DNA from: Anomaloglossus baeobatrachus
Taxonomy: Eukaryota; Chordata; Amphibia; Anura; Aromobatidae
Direction of reading: 5' to 3'
DNA: 64,000 nt
Assembly (NCBI RefSeq): GCF_048569485.1
Contig: NC_134358.1
Location: forward strand, 245,868,964 to 245,932,963
A program made the position numbers and the translations under genes. The notes under the pieces were generated by a model. It was not told where the DNA came from and searched no databases. It was given only the letters and a program-made list of their open reading frames with translations. Positions 43,374 to 54,055 of this stretch are shown piece by piece. Each line of letters opens with the position of its first letter. Position 1 is the stretch's first letter.

Positions 43374-45399
43374 AGGTGCAATCCAGTGAATCCCAAAGGG
43401 ACTCGTATCCAGAGTATGTCATAAGAATCGAATGGACCTACCGAAGTGAAAACATAATCAATTGTAGCCAGGAAGATACACATGTATAGAAATATCACTG
43501 AGTACAGGTGTGTGCACATGCATACATATGTATACATGTATCCCCATATACCGTGGTTCAATATTAAATGTAGGGGAGACCATGTTCACTGTAGGTGGTA
43601 TAGAGTCAATGAAAAAGATCATATACGTGAATCAGGTGTGCCAATGTATATCACCGTGTTTAGTCCTCACACAAGGGAGGGAGGTTGTACAGCAATATCC
43701 CCTAATAGAATAAATGTGATAATTAATATGTGTAATGAAAAAGAAGAGGGGGCTGAAGGCCATAAAGGGGAAGGATGTCTACCGGTGACATATATATGAA
43801 CATGTAGATCAGGGGAGTGACATGTAGAATACATAAATAAGTCAAGCGATCAAAAAGGGTGATCATATACCTTCAGTATAAGGTTAAATGACAAAGTGAA
43901 TACTCACGTGGGTTATATGTCACTGAGAGTGGTCTGCATATAGGAAAGGGATATATATCATTGTATCCTGATGAGATAGATGTAATTGTTAGATACATGA
44001 TGCACTAGAGGTGGTAAGTGTACTCAGGATATAATAGGAATAACATACCTGTGTGTCAAATTATAATGAATATATATGACGGCAAAGAAGCTTATTAGCG
44101 GATGTTGATATCAAAGTTAATAGTGTGTTACTGTAAGAGTATCCAGGTAGGTATCTATGGAGGATAGAGAGGCAGATATTACACTAAGTGACATGGGCAC
44201 TCACAGACAAAAAGCCATTAATTTCATAGGGATACCTGTATAACATCAAACGATTGGCCTGGGAAAGAACATCTGCTTTTATGAGGATAATGTGTATCAA
44301 TCCATGCAGGGGTGCATGTCAGGAATAGGGTCCAAGTGGAAGTCTAACATGGTAAAATTAGTCAGTGAGGACAACCATTAATGTATGTAACTATCGGGTA
44401 TCGGGTATAAATGGCCACGGCATACCTTATCAGGGTCACTGTGAGGCACTGAGAAGGAACACCCGTAACAGGTAATTGGCTGCATAAAGAGAAAGAAACA
44501 CAATGAGACTCAGCGGTAAAACACTGCATCGCACCTCCAAGCTACTCACCAGAAACCTGGGTGTGCGGAAGACAGACCGGCTCCCTGCGTGTCGCGAGAG
44601 GTAAGTGCTGGTGCCAGTGGGGTTTTTTTTTATAGGGCAGTAGTGTCTGTCACTTCCGGCAACAGTATACCAGGAAGTGGAGAGGTGAAGCGCAAATGAC
44701 TTTTGCGCTCCATGTGTCACGTGACCTCCCATCTCGTTCCATAACTTCACTTCCGGTACACGGATAATGTGACTTCCGATTAGTACGGAGAAAGAAAGGA
44801 TATAGGGAGGTGTGTCCAGAGAGTGACAATTGTTAGAAGTGGCGTTCCTGGTCCAGAATAGGAGTGAACTATTGGTGAAGGACTCCTATTAATGCTGGGA
44901 TTCCGTGACACATGGATTCGTGCAACAGGAGATAGTGCATGGAGAGTGCGGGATCAGTAATTCTGAAAGAAAAACAAAGATATATTATAGTCTCCATAAT
45001 GACAAGTGTAATCAATATAATTACTATAGGCATTATAAGTATTATGTACCGTTATATAGTCCCGTGTTACAGATAACGGAATAATATAAGAAAAAGGAAG
45101 AAAGATTGTCACCAACATGATAATGTGACAACAATAATACGTTAAGTCAGGTAAACATGCACATTGAATATATGAGTCAGTTATAGCTGTATTCCCCAGA
45201 ATAATTCATACCTGAAGATTAAGGGAAAGGACGTCATATCAAATGAGCAGAGTGGCAACAATAAACCATTAGTGATGATATAGGTAATCCATACTGTCGG
45301 TAAGCAGAGCTGTAATGATCTCAATAATGTTAGGAATCGGGGGGGGGGGATGGCGCGGAGAATGCCCCATTAAGGGAAGAATTGTGTGTACCCTATAAA
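43374..45399 (-). other. Penelope 3' untranslated region
   Basis: About 2 kb downstream of the endonuclease stop with no conserved frame; part of it (to about 43963) is repeated inverted at 56290-57765. A 104-codon frame at 44436-44750 has no family resemblance. Confidence 0.6.
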
Positions 45400-46014
45400 T
45401 TAAAGTCCTGATTCATGTAGACGGTTCAGTCCATGGGGCTCCATGGTGTCGAGAATATGAATCCATCTAGCCTCTACCTTGCATAATCGTTTGACCCTGT
45501 TGCCTCCCCTACGGATAACATCCACATGGTCTATCACCTGAAAACGTAACTGGGAAATGGTATGTTCCTTTGTAATGAAGTGATGTGGGATAGGCAACAG
45601 CATTTGGCCACAACGGATATCGGATTTGTGCTTCTTTATGCGGTCCCGGATATGCTGGGTGCTCTCACCCACATACCCGAAACCGCACGGGCACTTAACA
45701 AGGTATAAAACATGAGTGCTGTTACAAGTGAACAGGCCTTTAATGTTGAATATTTTACCCGTTCTCGGGTGAGTGAATGTCCCACCTTTTGTAACGTTTG
45801 AACATTGTGCACACCCTAAACATGGAAATGTGCCGTGTTGCTGTGTGTTTAGAAAGGTTTGCCGTGACTTCTGAAGGTTGAAACCTACATCAGCATGAAC
45901 CAATTGATTCTTAAGGTTGTCAGAGCGTTTGAAGCAGAAGAGGGGGAGAATTCCTAAACTCCACCACCTGTGGGTATGCCATAGATAATAGGCATACCCA
46001 CAGCTGTCAGCCAA
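45400..46014 (-). pseudogene. Penelope GIY-YIG endonuclease domain
   Basis: The frame includes a linker (LPLFCFKRSDNLKNQL), a Cys-rich patch (CLGCAQCSNV) and the GIY-YIG region: HVLYLVKCPCGFGYVGEST followed by RDRIKKHKSDIR, in which the LYLVKC...GYVGES strands and the Arg are the diagnostic features. In Penelope elements this domain nicks the target for priming. The first ~20 codons lie across a hairpin and are not Penelope-like. The domain is separated from the reverse transcriptase by about 0.6 kb of foreign sequence, so the gene is inactive. Confidence 0.85.
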
Positions 46015-46045
46015 ACCGACGATTTGCGATTAGTCGGTTTGGCTG
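45968..46045. repeat. Two adjacent perfect 13-bp hairpins
   Basis: Arms 45968-45980/45991-46003 (CTGTGGGTATGCC, loop 10) and 46008-46020/46033-46045 (CAGCCAAACCGAC, loop 12) are both exact. They mark the junction between the Penelope endonuclease segment and an inserted piece. Confidence 0.9.
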
Positions 46046-46622
46046 ATAGGCAATAACATAGGCACTATAACCATACGTGTATATTAAAACACATAGAATG
46101 GTTGCCTGGAATTTATATGGGCGTATTTGTATTTTTATGCATATTTCCATGCATTTATATTACTAAACAGCCACAACTGAAACCCTACCCCCCCCTCCAT
46201 CCCCTTCCCCTCCCTCCCTTGTCCCCCTCTCCCTTCACACCCCCCTTCCTCCCTCCCCCCCCCATTCCCCTTACCTGATTAACATATTAACATTGTGATA
46301 CAGATTTCATGATGTCTTTATTTCATTTAAAGTGCTTTTTTTTTTTTTTTTTCCTTTTCATGTTTTTCCATGCGTTTTTTTAGGGACCTGTATTAGAATT
46401 GTTACCTTTATGTCTATTAACCCTGCTTTTGGATTTGAACCTTGATTGCATTCCGTTACAGCTGGACAGGGAACACCCCTCTCCTGCAGCATGGATATAT
46501 TCTCTTTCTGGCCGCTCTGCAGGTAGCTTATGACTAAGGACATTTTTTGGTTTTAAATTATTAACCTGTCCGAAACGCGTAAAGTTTTTCCTGCTCTTCA
46601 TTGTGTACAACGTGTTCCCAGA
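46046..46622 (+). mobile_element. Inserted foreign segment, probably the 3' end of another Penelope-like or SINE unit
   Basis: Contains a C-rich tract (about 46180-46270), a T run (46330-46352) and then TGTCCGAAACGCGTAAAG followed by CCAATAAAAAG, a layout typical of short elements ending in a polyadenylation signal. No coding sequence. Its boundaries with the Penelope body are not sharp. Confidence 0.4.
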
Positions 46623-47562
46623 CTATGTTTTAACCGGATTCCAATAAAAAGTTTTTTTATATATTTTTATATCAGTGCTGAGCCCACTTTTTTCTATTCT
46701 TTCTTGATCAATCCGCAGATGTTGGGACAGAGGTAGTGGCTTTTTCATATGTTTTGGATGATTACTGCTGTATAGTAATAGGCTATTTCTATCTGTTGGT
46801 TTTGTGTATATGACCGTCATCCTCCTGTTTGATGAACATACAGTCCAAAAAATTAATCTGCCTGGTATCGTGGTGTATGGTAAAAAATAGACCCTCCATG
46901 CAGGAATTCATGTTGTTAAAGAATTCAAACAAAGAGTCATGACTCCCATCCCAAACCATAAAAATGTCATCAATATATCGACGCCAGATCAGGGCATGGC
47001 TCATGATTAGGGGATGGGAGTGAATGAATTTGTCTTCAAAAAAAGTCATGAAGATGTTAGCATAGGGGGGTGCAATGTTCGATCCCATGGCAGTCCCCCT
47101 ACGCTGAAGGTAAAATTGATCCTGAAAGAGAAAATAATTGTTTTCCAAAATAATCCTAAGCAGATCAAAACAGAATGTTTTATTAATCATGGACAAGGTG
47201 GTATATTGCTCAAGAAACCAACCAGTCGCCTGTATGCCTTCTTCATGATTAATACTGGTATACAGACTGTTGACGTCAAAACTAACCAGAATTGATGACA
47301 CAGGAAAGTTGCGTAAATCCGAAATAATTTCTAAAAAGTATGACGTGTCCTTGATAAAAGATTGTGTTAACGGAATAAATGGGGATAGGATCTTTTCAAC
47401 TGTTTTGGCCAATGGTGACAATATCGAGTCGGTGGGAGCCACAATGTGTCTACCAGGAGGATGTGTAAGGTTTTTATGTATCTTTGGGAGAGTATAAAAA
47501 ACTGGGATTACAGGGTGTGGGTTATTGAGGAATTCAAATAGTTTTTGATCTATGGTACCCAA
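46623..47562 (-). pseudogene. Penelope reverse transcriptase core
   Basis: Motifs: PVFYTLPKIHK and SPLAKTVEKILSPF near the start; VSFDVNSLYTSINHEEGI (motif A with catalytic Asp); RRGTAMGSNIAPPYANIFM (motif B); WRRYIDDIFMVWDG (motif C YIDD); then the TKPTDRNSLLLYSSNHP block of the thumb. This is the Penelope-type, telomerase-like reverse transcriptase. The region lies in two open stretches (46789-47562 and 46623-46820). Confidence 0.9.
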
Positions 47563-47678
47563 ATCGAAACATCCCTTTGTGACTCTCCTGATCTATGGTA
47601 CCCAAATCGAAACATCCCTTTGTGACTCTCCTGATCTATGGTACCCAAATCGAGATATCCCTTTGTGACTCTCCTGAT
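47547..47678. repeat. Three 43-bp tandem units in the Penelope body
   Basis: GATCTATGGTACCCAAATCG recurs at 47547, 47590 and 47633, exactly 43 bp apart; the first two units are identical and the third has small changes. A local duplication in the reverse transcriptase region. Confidence 0.95.
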
Positions 47679-47896
47679 TAACGCGGCTATTTGTGAGGTA
47701 GGATCATGATCCACTAACTCATATGTGCCCATGTCCGCTAGCTGCCCTAATAACTCCAAAACATAGTAATGTTTGTCCATAATCACAATGGCTCCACCCT
47801 TATCTGCCGGTTTTATAATAGAGGGATTCTGTTTGAGACTCATGACAGCCCTGCTCTCATCGAACGAGATTATTTCTCACTTGAAAATCACCTGCA
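47679..47896 (-). pseudogene. Penelope coding segment upstream of the RT core
   Basis: The minus-strand reading MSLKQNPSIIKPADKGGAIVIMDKHYYVLE carries the IIKPADKGGAIVIMD motif that precedes the polymerase core in Penelope-like proteins. It is bounded by the foldback MITE upstream. Confidence 0.85.
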
Positions 47897-47900
47897 TTAA

Positions 47901-48703
47901 AAGGGAACCTGTCATCAGAAATTTTGCACTAAACCTAAAAGATTCCCCCTCTGCAGCTCCTGTGCTGCATTCTAGCAAGGTTCCTGTTGTTCTTGTGCCC
48001 CCTTTCTGACCAAAATAAAGACTTTATAAAGTGGTACCTTTTTTGTATTCAAATCTTGATAATGGTACACGGGGCGGGCTCTCTGGTGTCTGTTAGTCTG
48101 CCTCCTGTCGCTTTAGGCCGTCCCCCGTCGCGCAATTTCAAAGAGGTGACATGAGGTAAGCTGGCCAGCGCTTGCGCAGAACGGTGGAGGCGGCGGTGAA
48201 AGCGCGAGCACGAGATTATGGGCGAGTACTTGCTTATGAAAATCACAGCGCCGCCCATAATCTCGTGCCTGCGCAACACGTCACCAGCAGTCACACTGTG
48301 CACATTGCACAGTCCCGCAAGAGTGGCACGGCGCATGCGCGAGATTATGGGCGGCGCTGTGATTTTCATCAGCAAGTACCCGCCCATAATCTCGTGCTCG
48401 CGCTTTCACCGCCGCCTCCACCGTTCTGCGCAAGCGCTGGCCAGCTTACCTCACGTCAACTCTTTGAAATTGCGCGATGGGGGACGGCCTAAAGCGAAAG
48501 GAGGCATACTAACGGACACCAGAGAGCCCGCCCCCGAGTACCATTATCAAGATATGAATACAAAAAGGTACCACTTTATAAAGTCTTTATTTTGGTCAGA
48601 AAGGGGGCACAAGAACAACAGGAACCTTGCTAGAATGCAGCCCAGGAGCTGCAGAGGGGGAATCTTTTAGGTTTAGTGCAAAATTTCTGATGACAGGTTC
48701 CCT
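47901..48703. mobile_element. Long foldback MITE, TTAA-flanked (copy 2)
   Basis: TTAA at 47897-47900 and 48704-48707. The 803-bp element is an almost complete palindrome: left-arm blocks such as CTCTGCAGCTCCTGTGCTGC, GTAAGCTGGCCAGCGCTTGC and CGAGCACGAGATTATGGGCG reappear inverted in the right arm, with short unpaired cores. Same family as 39198-39930. It interrupts the Penelope coding region. Frames within it are artefacts of the palindrome. Confidence 0.9.
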
Positions 48704-48707
48704 TTAA

Positions 48708-49035
48708 TTTTCTTATTCAATTCCCTGACCTCATTAGATACCAGTTCAACATAGGTCTCTATGGGATGATAATGTCTGGGAAGTACATAGGTGCTGGGAA
48801 CATTAAAGTTAAGCTCTTTTAAAGAGAAACAGACCTCACCCACAGCGGGTGTAAGGATGTTATCTCTTGCACTAGAAGCGTCACTTTGAGAAAAATGGGC
48901 CTTGAGGCGAATAGACCTGAAGAAGCATTGAAGCTCCTGTTCAACAATAAATGTGTCGTATGCCAGGGTAGGGCAGAAGGTAGGACCCTTGTGTAGTACT
49001 AAATACTCTGATGGTGAGAGGACATAGGATGACAT
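48708..49035 (-). pseudogene. Penelope coding segment, N-terminal middle
   Basis: Minus-strand frame with DTFIVEQELQCFFRSIRLKAHF and NVPSTYVLPRHYHP, a type of segment I recall before the RT in Penelope-like proteins. Interrupted by the foldback MITE at its downstream side. Confidence 0.65.
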
Positions 49036-49357
49036 ATTAAAGATCAGGTTGGATTTACTTGCGATCTGGTCCAGACTCTGTCCCCCCGTTGGTAATGGTT
49101 GGGATCTCCTCCCCCTCCTTGTCTTCTTCTTTGTAGTAGTCGGCGCTATCCTAAAAAAAGAAGGAGGTGGTCGTTAAGGTCTGGAGTCGACATCCGAGTT
49201 GTCTGAGGATGAGTAGCCACTGTATCCTGTGGGTTGTCTGGTGGTGTAAGATTCTCCAGCCCGCCAACTGTACAGTGTGCCGCGGGAATAGTCCTCCTGG
49301 TCTCTGAGAAACTTGTTTCTTTTTCTGGCCTCAAGGTCCTTCCTAAACTCACTGTCG

Positions 49358-49888
49358 TCAGTCTTCTTTTTGAGTTGAGAGGTCCGTTATGGACAAGGTC
49401 TGTTTCAGTTGGTCCTGTGCCGATTTGATACTCTCAGATGCTTGACCAATCTCTTTCTGTAAAAAATCTATTGTTAGTGTAATAATGTCCATTGAACATT
49501 TATTTATAATAGCTTCAAAGAAATCGCAGAATTCAACATTATCGGAAAAGAGGGTCGGTCTGAAAGAAACTCTAAGGCCCCGAGGAATCAGTTTAGTACA
49601 ATGATTCTCCACTAATGTGATGGAGTGAAGTTCAAGTGAAGAATGTCGACATAACTCCTTCTCGAAGTCTCTTTTCCGAAGTTCTTCTGATGGAATACTC
49701 AAAAAATTACTGGAAGATGTGACTCTAGACACAATATTATTAGTCTCCTCATCATTATAAGAAAAAGTAGTGAAGTGAGACTGCGACATGAATATGCCAC
49801 TATAGATGAAAAATATAACTATCTTAGGAAAAAAACGTATACCAATGAAAGGTCCAGTGAGGGGTTGGGAGCAAGGGTCAAAAACCAA
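49358..49888 (-). pseudogene. Penelope coding segment, N-terminus
   Basis: A likely start is MSQSHFTTFSYND about 30 codons into the frame. It includes IPRGLRVSFRPTLF and a long amphipathic stretch ending KSAQDQLKQTL, which looks like a coiled coil. It lies just downstream of the pLTR at 49957-50354, as expected for the protein start. Confidence 0.65.
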
Positions 49889-49956
49889 TAATATGAAAAG
49901 AGGTTAGGACCCTGCTTCACCTTTTAGGTGCTCAGGAGAAAAAGAGTCAATAACAT

Positions 49957-50354
49957 GAAAGGAACTCTGACACACTACCCCAATAATTGTCAAAACAGAA
50001 TTTCTGAATCAAAAAGGTTCTTTATTACATGAAAGTCCAAACAAACGTTTTGACCAATTAGGTCTTCATCAAAGGACTATCTAAATTCAAGTAAAAACAT
50101 TGATTAATACAGAACCAAAAATACATGAATTATCATGTGTAGAAAAGAGGAAGCTTTCACTCGGAGGAGAAAAATATATCTCACAAAAATTCCGTTCAAC
50201 AATGTATCATAGCTTAAAACCGTATTTAGGTGATATCAATCGCCGTACTGTTCTGTAAAAAACAGGATCATGTATGCAGATATCTGGTCAAGAGGGAGAG
50301 CCGGTATTAATAGGTTACCTGTGTGAAACAGGAAGCGGTGAGCTAGAGGTCAGG
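49957..50354 (-). repeat. Penelope pLTR, upstream copy
   Basis: Direct repeat of 42959-43373, truncated at 50354 where the DIRS element begins. Confidence 0.9.
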
Positions 50355-50671
50355 ATAAAAAAAGAGAATTTTGTTTACTTACCGTAAATTCTTTTTCTTA
50401 TAGTTCCGTCTTAGGAGACCCAGACCTTGGGTGTTTAGCTTCTGCCTCCGGAGGACACACAAAGTACTACACCTAAAAGTGTAGCTCCTCCCTCTGAGCT
50501 TATACACCCCCTGGTGAGCCAGTCCCAGCCAGTTTAGTGCAAAAGCTGAAGGAGAATAGCCACCCACAAGTAGAACAGAGCAAGAGCCGGAACAACCGGA
50601 GACTCTGTCCACGACAACAGCCGGTGATAACACACGGAACAAGAAAATTGCCAACAGGCAACAGGGAGGGA

Positions 50672-50771
50672 GCTGGGTCTCCCAATACGGAACTATAAGA
50701 AAAAATTTTTACGGTAAGTAAACAAAATTCTCTTTTTCTTTATCGTTCCTTTGGGAGACCCAGACCGTGGG
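50672..50771. other. DIRS family A copy 2 internal complementary region
   Basis: Carries the reverse complement of both extreme ends of the element, as in copy 1 (CTGGGTCTCCCAATACGG, then TTTATCGTTCCTTTGGGAG). Confidence 0.85.
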
Positions 50772-50836
50772 ACGTTCCAAAGCAGTCCCTGGGTGGGAAA
50801 TAAACAGAAAAACTAAGAAGTAGGCAAAACCTAACT

Positions 50837-52000
50837 TCACAAATGGGCGACCGCCGCCTGAAGGATGCGTCTGTCCAAGCTCGCATCTGCCGAAGCATGA
50901 GCATGCACTTGGTAGTGCTTCGAGAAGGTATGCAGGCTAGCCCAAGTGGCAGCCTGACAGACTTGTTGAGCCGTAGCCTGGTGCCTAAAAGCCCAAGAGG
51001 CACCGACAGCTCTAGTCGAGTGTGCTTTGATCCCCGGCGGGGGAGTCGCCTGCGTTCTCTGGTAGGCGTCCGAAATGGTCGACCTAATCCAACGGGCTAA
51101 GGTCGGCTTAGAAGCAGGGAGACCCTTGCGCAGACCTGTGGTTAGCACAAAAAGAGGTGCACCGCCTAAGCGCAGCGGTGCGAGACACATAGATCCGGAG
51201 AGCACGCACCAGATATAGAGTATGTAGAGCTTTTTCAAAGCAATGAACAGGGGCCGGACAGAAGGAAGGTAAGGTAATGTCCTGGTTAAGGTGGAAAGGA
51301 GAGACCACCTTAGGAAGAAAGTCCGGAGTCGGACGGAGAACCACCTTGTCTTGATGAAAGACTAAAAAAGGTGACTCCGAAGAGAGCGCAGCCAAATCAG
51401 AGACTCTCCTGAGAGAAGTTATGGCAACCAGAAAGGCCACTTTCTGAGAAAGACGATACAAAGAAACCTCCCTAAGAGGCTCAAAAGGGGGTTTCTGCAA
51501 TACCGTGAGGACCAAGTTAAGGTCCCAGGGATCCAAGGGCCGCCGATACGGCAGAATGATGTGAGACGCGCCCTGCATGAAGGTGCGGATCTGAGCCAGC
51601 CGAGCGAGACGCCGCTGGAACAGAACTGACAGAGCCGAAACTTGTCCCTTAAGAGAGTTGAGGGACAGTCCTAGCTGCAGACCGGACTGTAGAAAGGACA
51701 GCAGAGTCGGCAAAGAGAATGGCCAAGGAGGATGGCCGGTAGAGCGACACCAGGACAGGAAAATTTTCCAAGTCCTGTGATAGATCTTGGCGGAGGAAGA
51801 CTTGCGCGCCCGAGTCATAGTGGAGATGACTTCAGGGGGGATACCAGAAGCCGTCAAAATCCAGGACTCAAGAGCCACGCTGTCAATTTGAGGGCCGCAG
51901 AATTCGGGCGGAAAAACGGACCTTGCGAGAGTAGATCTGGACGGTCCGGAAGATGCCACGGCATCTCCACGGACAGTTGGAGCAGATCCGGATACCAAGC
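50837..52000 (-). pseudogene. DIRS family A copy 2 tyrosine recombinase
   Basis: Contains the first catalytic Arg in ITSLRRVSDLAALS, HSTRAVGASW with the HxxR pair, and FSKHYQVH with the nucleophile Tyr, matching copy 1. The domain spans two open stretches, so it is broken in this copy. Its upstream part overlaps the methyltransferase-like end of the RT frame. Confidence 0.8.
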
Positions 52001-54055
52001 TCGCCTGGGCCAGTCCGGAGCAATGAGGAAGACTCGACGACCCTCCATTCTGATCTTGCGCAGGACTCTGGGCAAGAGAGCTAGAGGGGGAAACACGTAG
52101 GACAGACGAAACTGGGACCAGTCCTGAACCAGAGCGTCCACGGCGAAGGCCTGAGGATCGTGGGAGCGAGCCACGTAAACAGGAACTTTGTTGTTGTGAC
52201 GGGATGCCATTAGGTCCACGTCCAGAGTGCCCCATTTGCGGCAGATCGACTGAAATACTGTCGGGTGCAGGGACCACTCGCCACCGTCCACGCTTTGACG
52301 GCTGAGATAATCTGCCTCCCAGTTGTCCACGCCTGGGATGTGGACTGCGGATATGGTGGACCTGGAGTCTTCCGCCCATTGAAGAATGTGTTGTACCTCC
52401 ATCATTGCCAGGCGGCTGCGTGTCCCGCCTTGATGATTGATGTAGGCAACCGCTGTCGCGTTGTCTGACTGGACTCGAATGTGCCTGCCCGCCAGCAGGT
52501 GGTGAAATACTAGGAGAGCTAAAAACACGGCTCTGGTTTCCAGCACATTGATTGAAAGGGCTGACTCGGACGGTGTCCAAGTGCCCTGTGCTCTGTGGTG
52601 GAGACATACCGCTCCCCAGCCGGATAGGCTGGCATCCGTGGTGAGAATCACCCAGGACGGTGACAGGAAGGAGCGTCCTTGGGACAGGGAGAGTGGCCGG
52701 AGCCACCACTGAAGAGAGCTCCTGGTCCGTGGCGACAGAGTCACTAACTTGTGTAAGGAGGAAGGCCGCTTGTCCCAACAGCGGAGAATGTCCAGCTGCA
52801 GGGGGCGCAGATGGAACTGGGCAAAGAGAACAGCCTCCATGGACGCCACCATTTGACCCAGCACCTGCATTAGACGCCTGAGGGTATAACGGCGGGGCCT
52901 CAGGAGAGAGCGCACCGCCAACTGGAGGGACAGCTGTTTGATTAAGGGCAACTTCACAAGTGCCGGCAAAGTCTCGAACTGCATCCCTAGGTACGTGAGA
53001 CTCTGGGTCGGAGTCAGAGTGGATTTGGGAAGATTGACAAGCCACCCGAATTGGGCTAGAGTGGCGAGAGTGAGTGAGACACTCCGCTGACAGTCTGCGC
53101 TGGATGGAGCCTTGACTAGAAGGTCGTCCAGGTAAGGAATCACTGCCAACCCCTGGAGGTGCAGAACCGCAATCACTGCTGCCATGACCTTGGTGAATAC
53201 CCGAGGGGCCGTGGCTAACCCGAAGGGGAGAGCCACGAATTGGAAATGATCTTCTCCTATTGCAAAACGTAGCAAACGCTGGTGTGAAACTGCAATTGGC
53301 ACATGTAGATAGGCATCTCTGATGTCGATGGACGCCAGGAAATCCCCTTGGGTCATTGAGGCAATGACTAATCGCAGAGACTCCATGCGAAAGTGCCGCA
53401 CCCGAACATGCTTTTTGAGAAGCTTGAGATCCAGGATGGGCCGGAAGGTACCATCCTTTTTGGGAACTAGGAAGAGGTTTGAGTAAAAACCTCTGAACCG
53501 TTCCCGGGCGGGAACCGGTACAATTATTCCGTTGGCCTGCAAGGCTGCCACGGCCTGTGAGAAGGCGGCGGCCTTGGAGCAGGGGGAAGTTGAGAGAAAA
53601 AATCTGTTTGGCGGGCTGGAAGAGAATTCTATCCTGTAGCCGTGAAAGATGATCTCTCTCACCCACTGATCGGAGACCTGTTGAAACCAAGCGTTGCCAA
53701 AATGGGAGAGCCTGTCACCGACTAAGGACGTTGCCGGAGCGGGCAGAGAGTCATGAGGAGGCTGCCTTAGTGGCAGAACCTCCTGCGGTCTTCTGTGCTT
53801 TTGGGCGCCAGTTGGATTTCTGGTCCTTAGCTGAGTTAGCGGACAAGGCGGAGGGCTTAGAGGACGACCAGTTTGAGGAACGAAAGGAACGAAACCTCGA
53901 CTGATTCCTACCCTGGGCAGGTTTCCTGGTCTTGGTTTGTGGCATGGAAGTACTCTTCCCGCCAGTAGCTTCTTTAATAATTTCATCCAGCTGTTCACCG
54001 AACAGCCGGGAACCAGCAAAAGGGAGCCCAGCAAGGTACTTCTTTGAAGAAGCAT
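51854..54055 (-). pseudogene. DIRS family A copy 2 reverse transcriptase / RNase H / methyltransferase-like protein
   Basis: A single 733-codon open frame. In order: RT fingers and palm (KKDGTFRPILDLKLLKKH, LASIDIRDAYLHVPI, IPYLDDLLVKAP with the YLDD box), RNase H (TTDASLSGWGAV and the QSDNATAVAYIN block), then the methyltransferase-like tail (DLMASRHNNKVPVYV, FPPLALLPRVLRKI, PDWPRRAWYPDL). All recognisable motifs are present in one stretch, so this is the best preserved DIRS polymerase gene in the window. It copies element RNA into DNA; the methyltransferase-like part has no proven role. Confidence 0.85.

Noticed and set aside
43482-43799. Tyr/Met-rich frames in the Penelope 3' region, repeated inverted at 57294-57652
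   Set aside because: They recur only because the non-coding region itself is duplicated; composition follows TATACATG-rich sequence.
48218-48670. 150-codon frame in the foldback MITE
   Set aside because: The element is a palindrome, so the same peptide pieces appear on both strands; non-coding.
51108-53690. 860-codon minus-strand frame as a novel protein
   Set aside because: Most of it is an off-frame shadow of the DIRS reverse transcriptase gene; only its end carries recombinase sequence.
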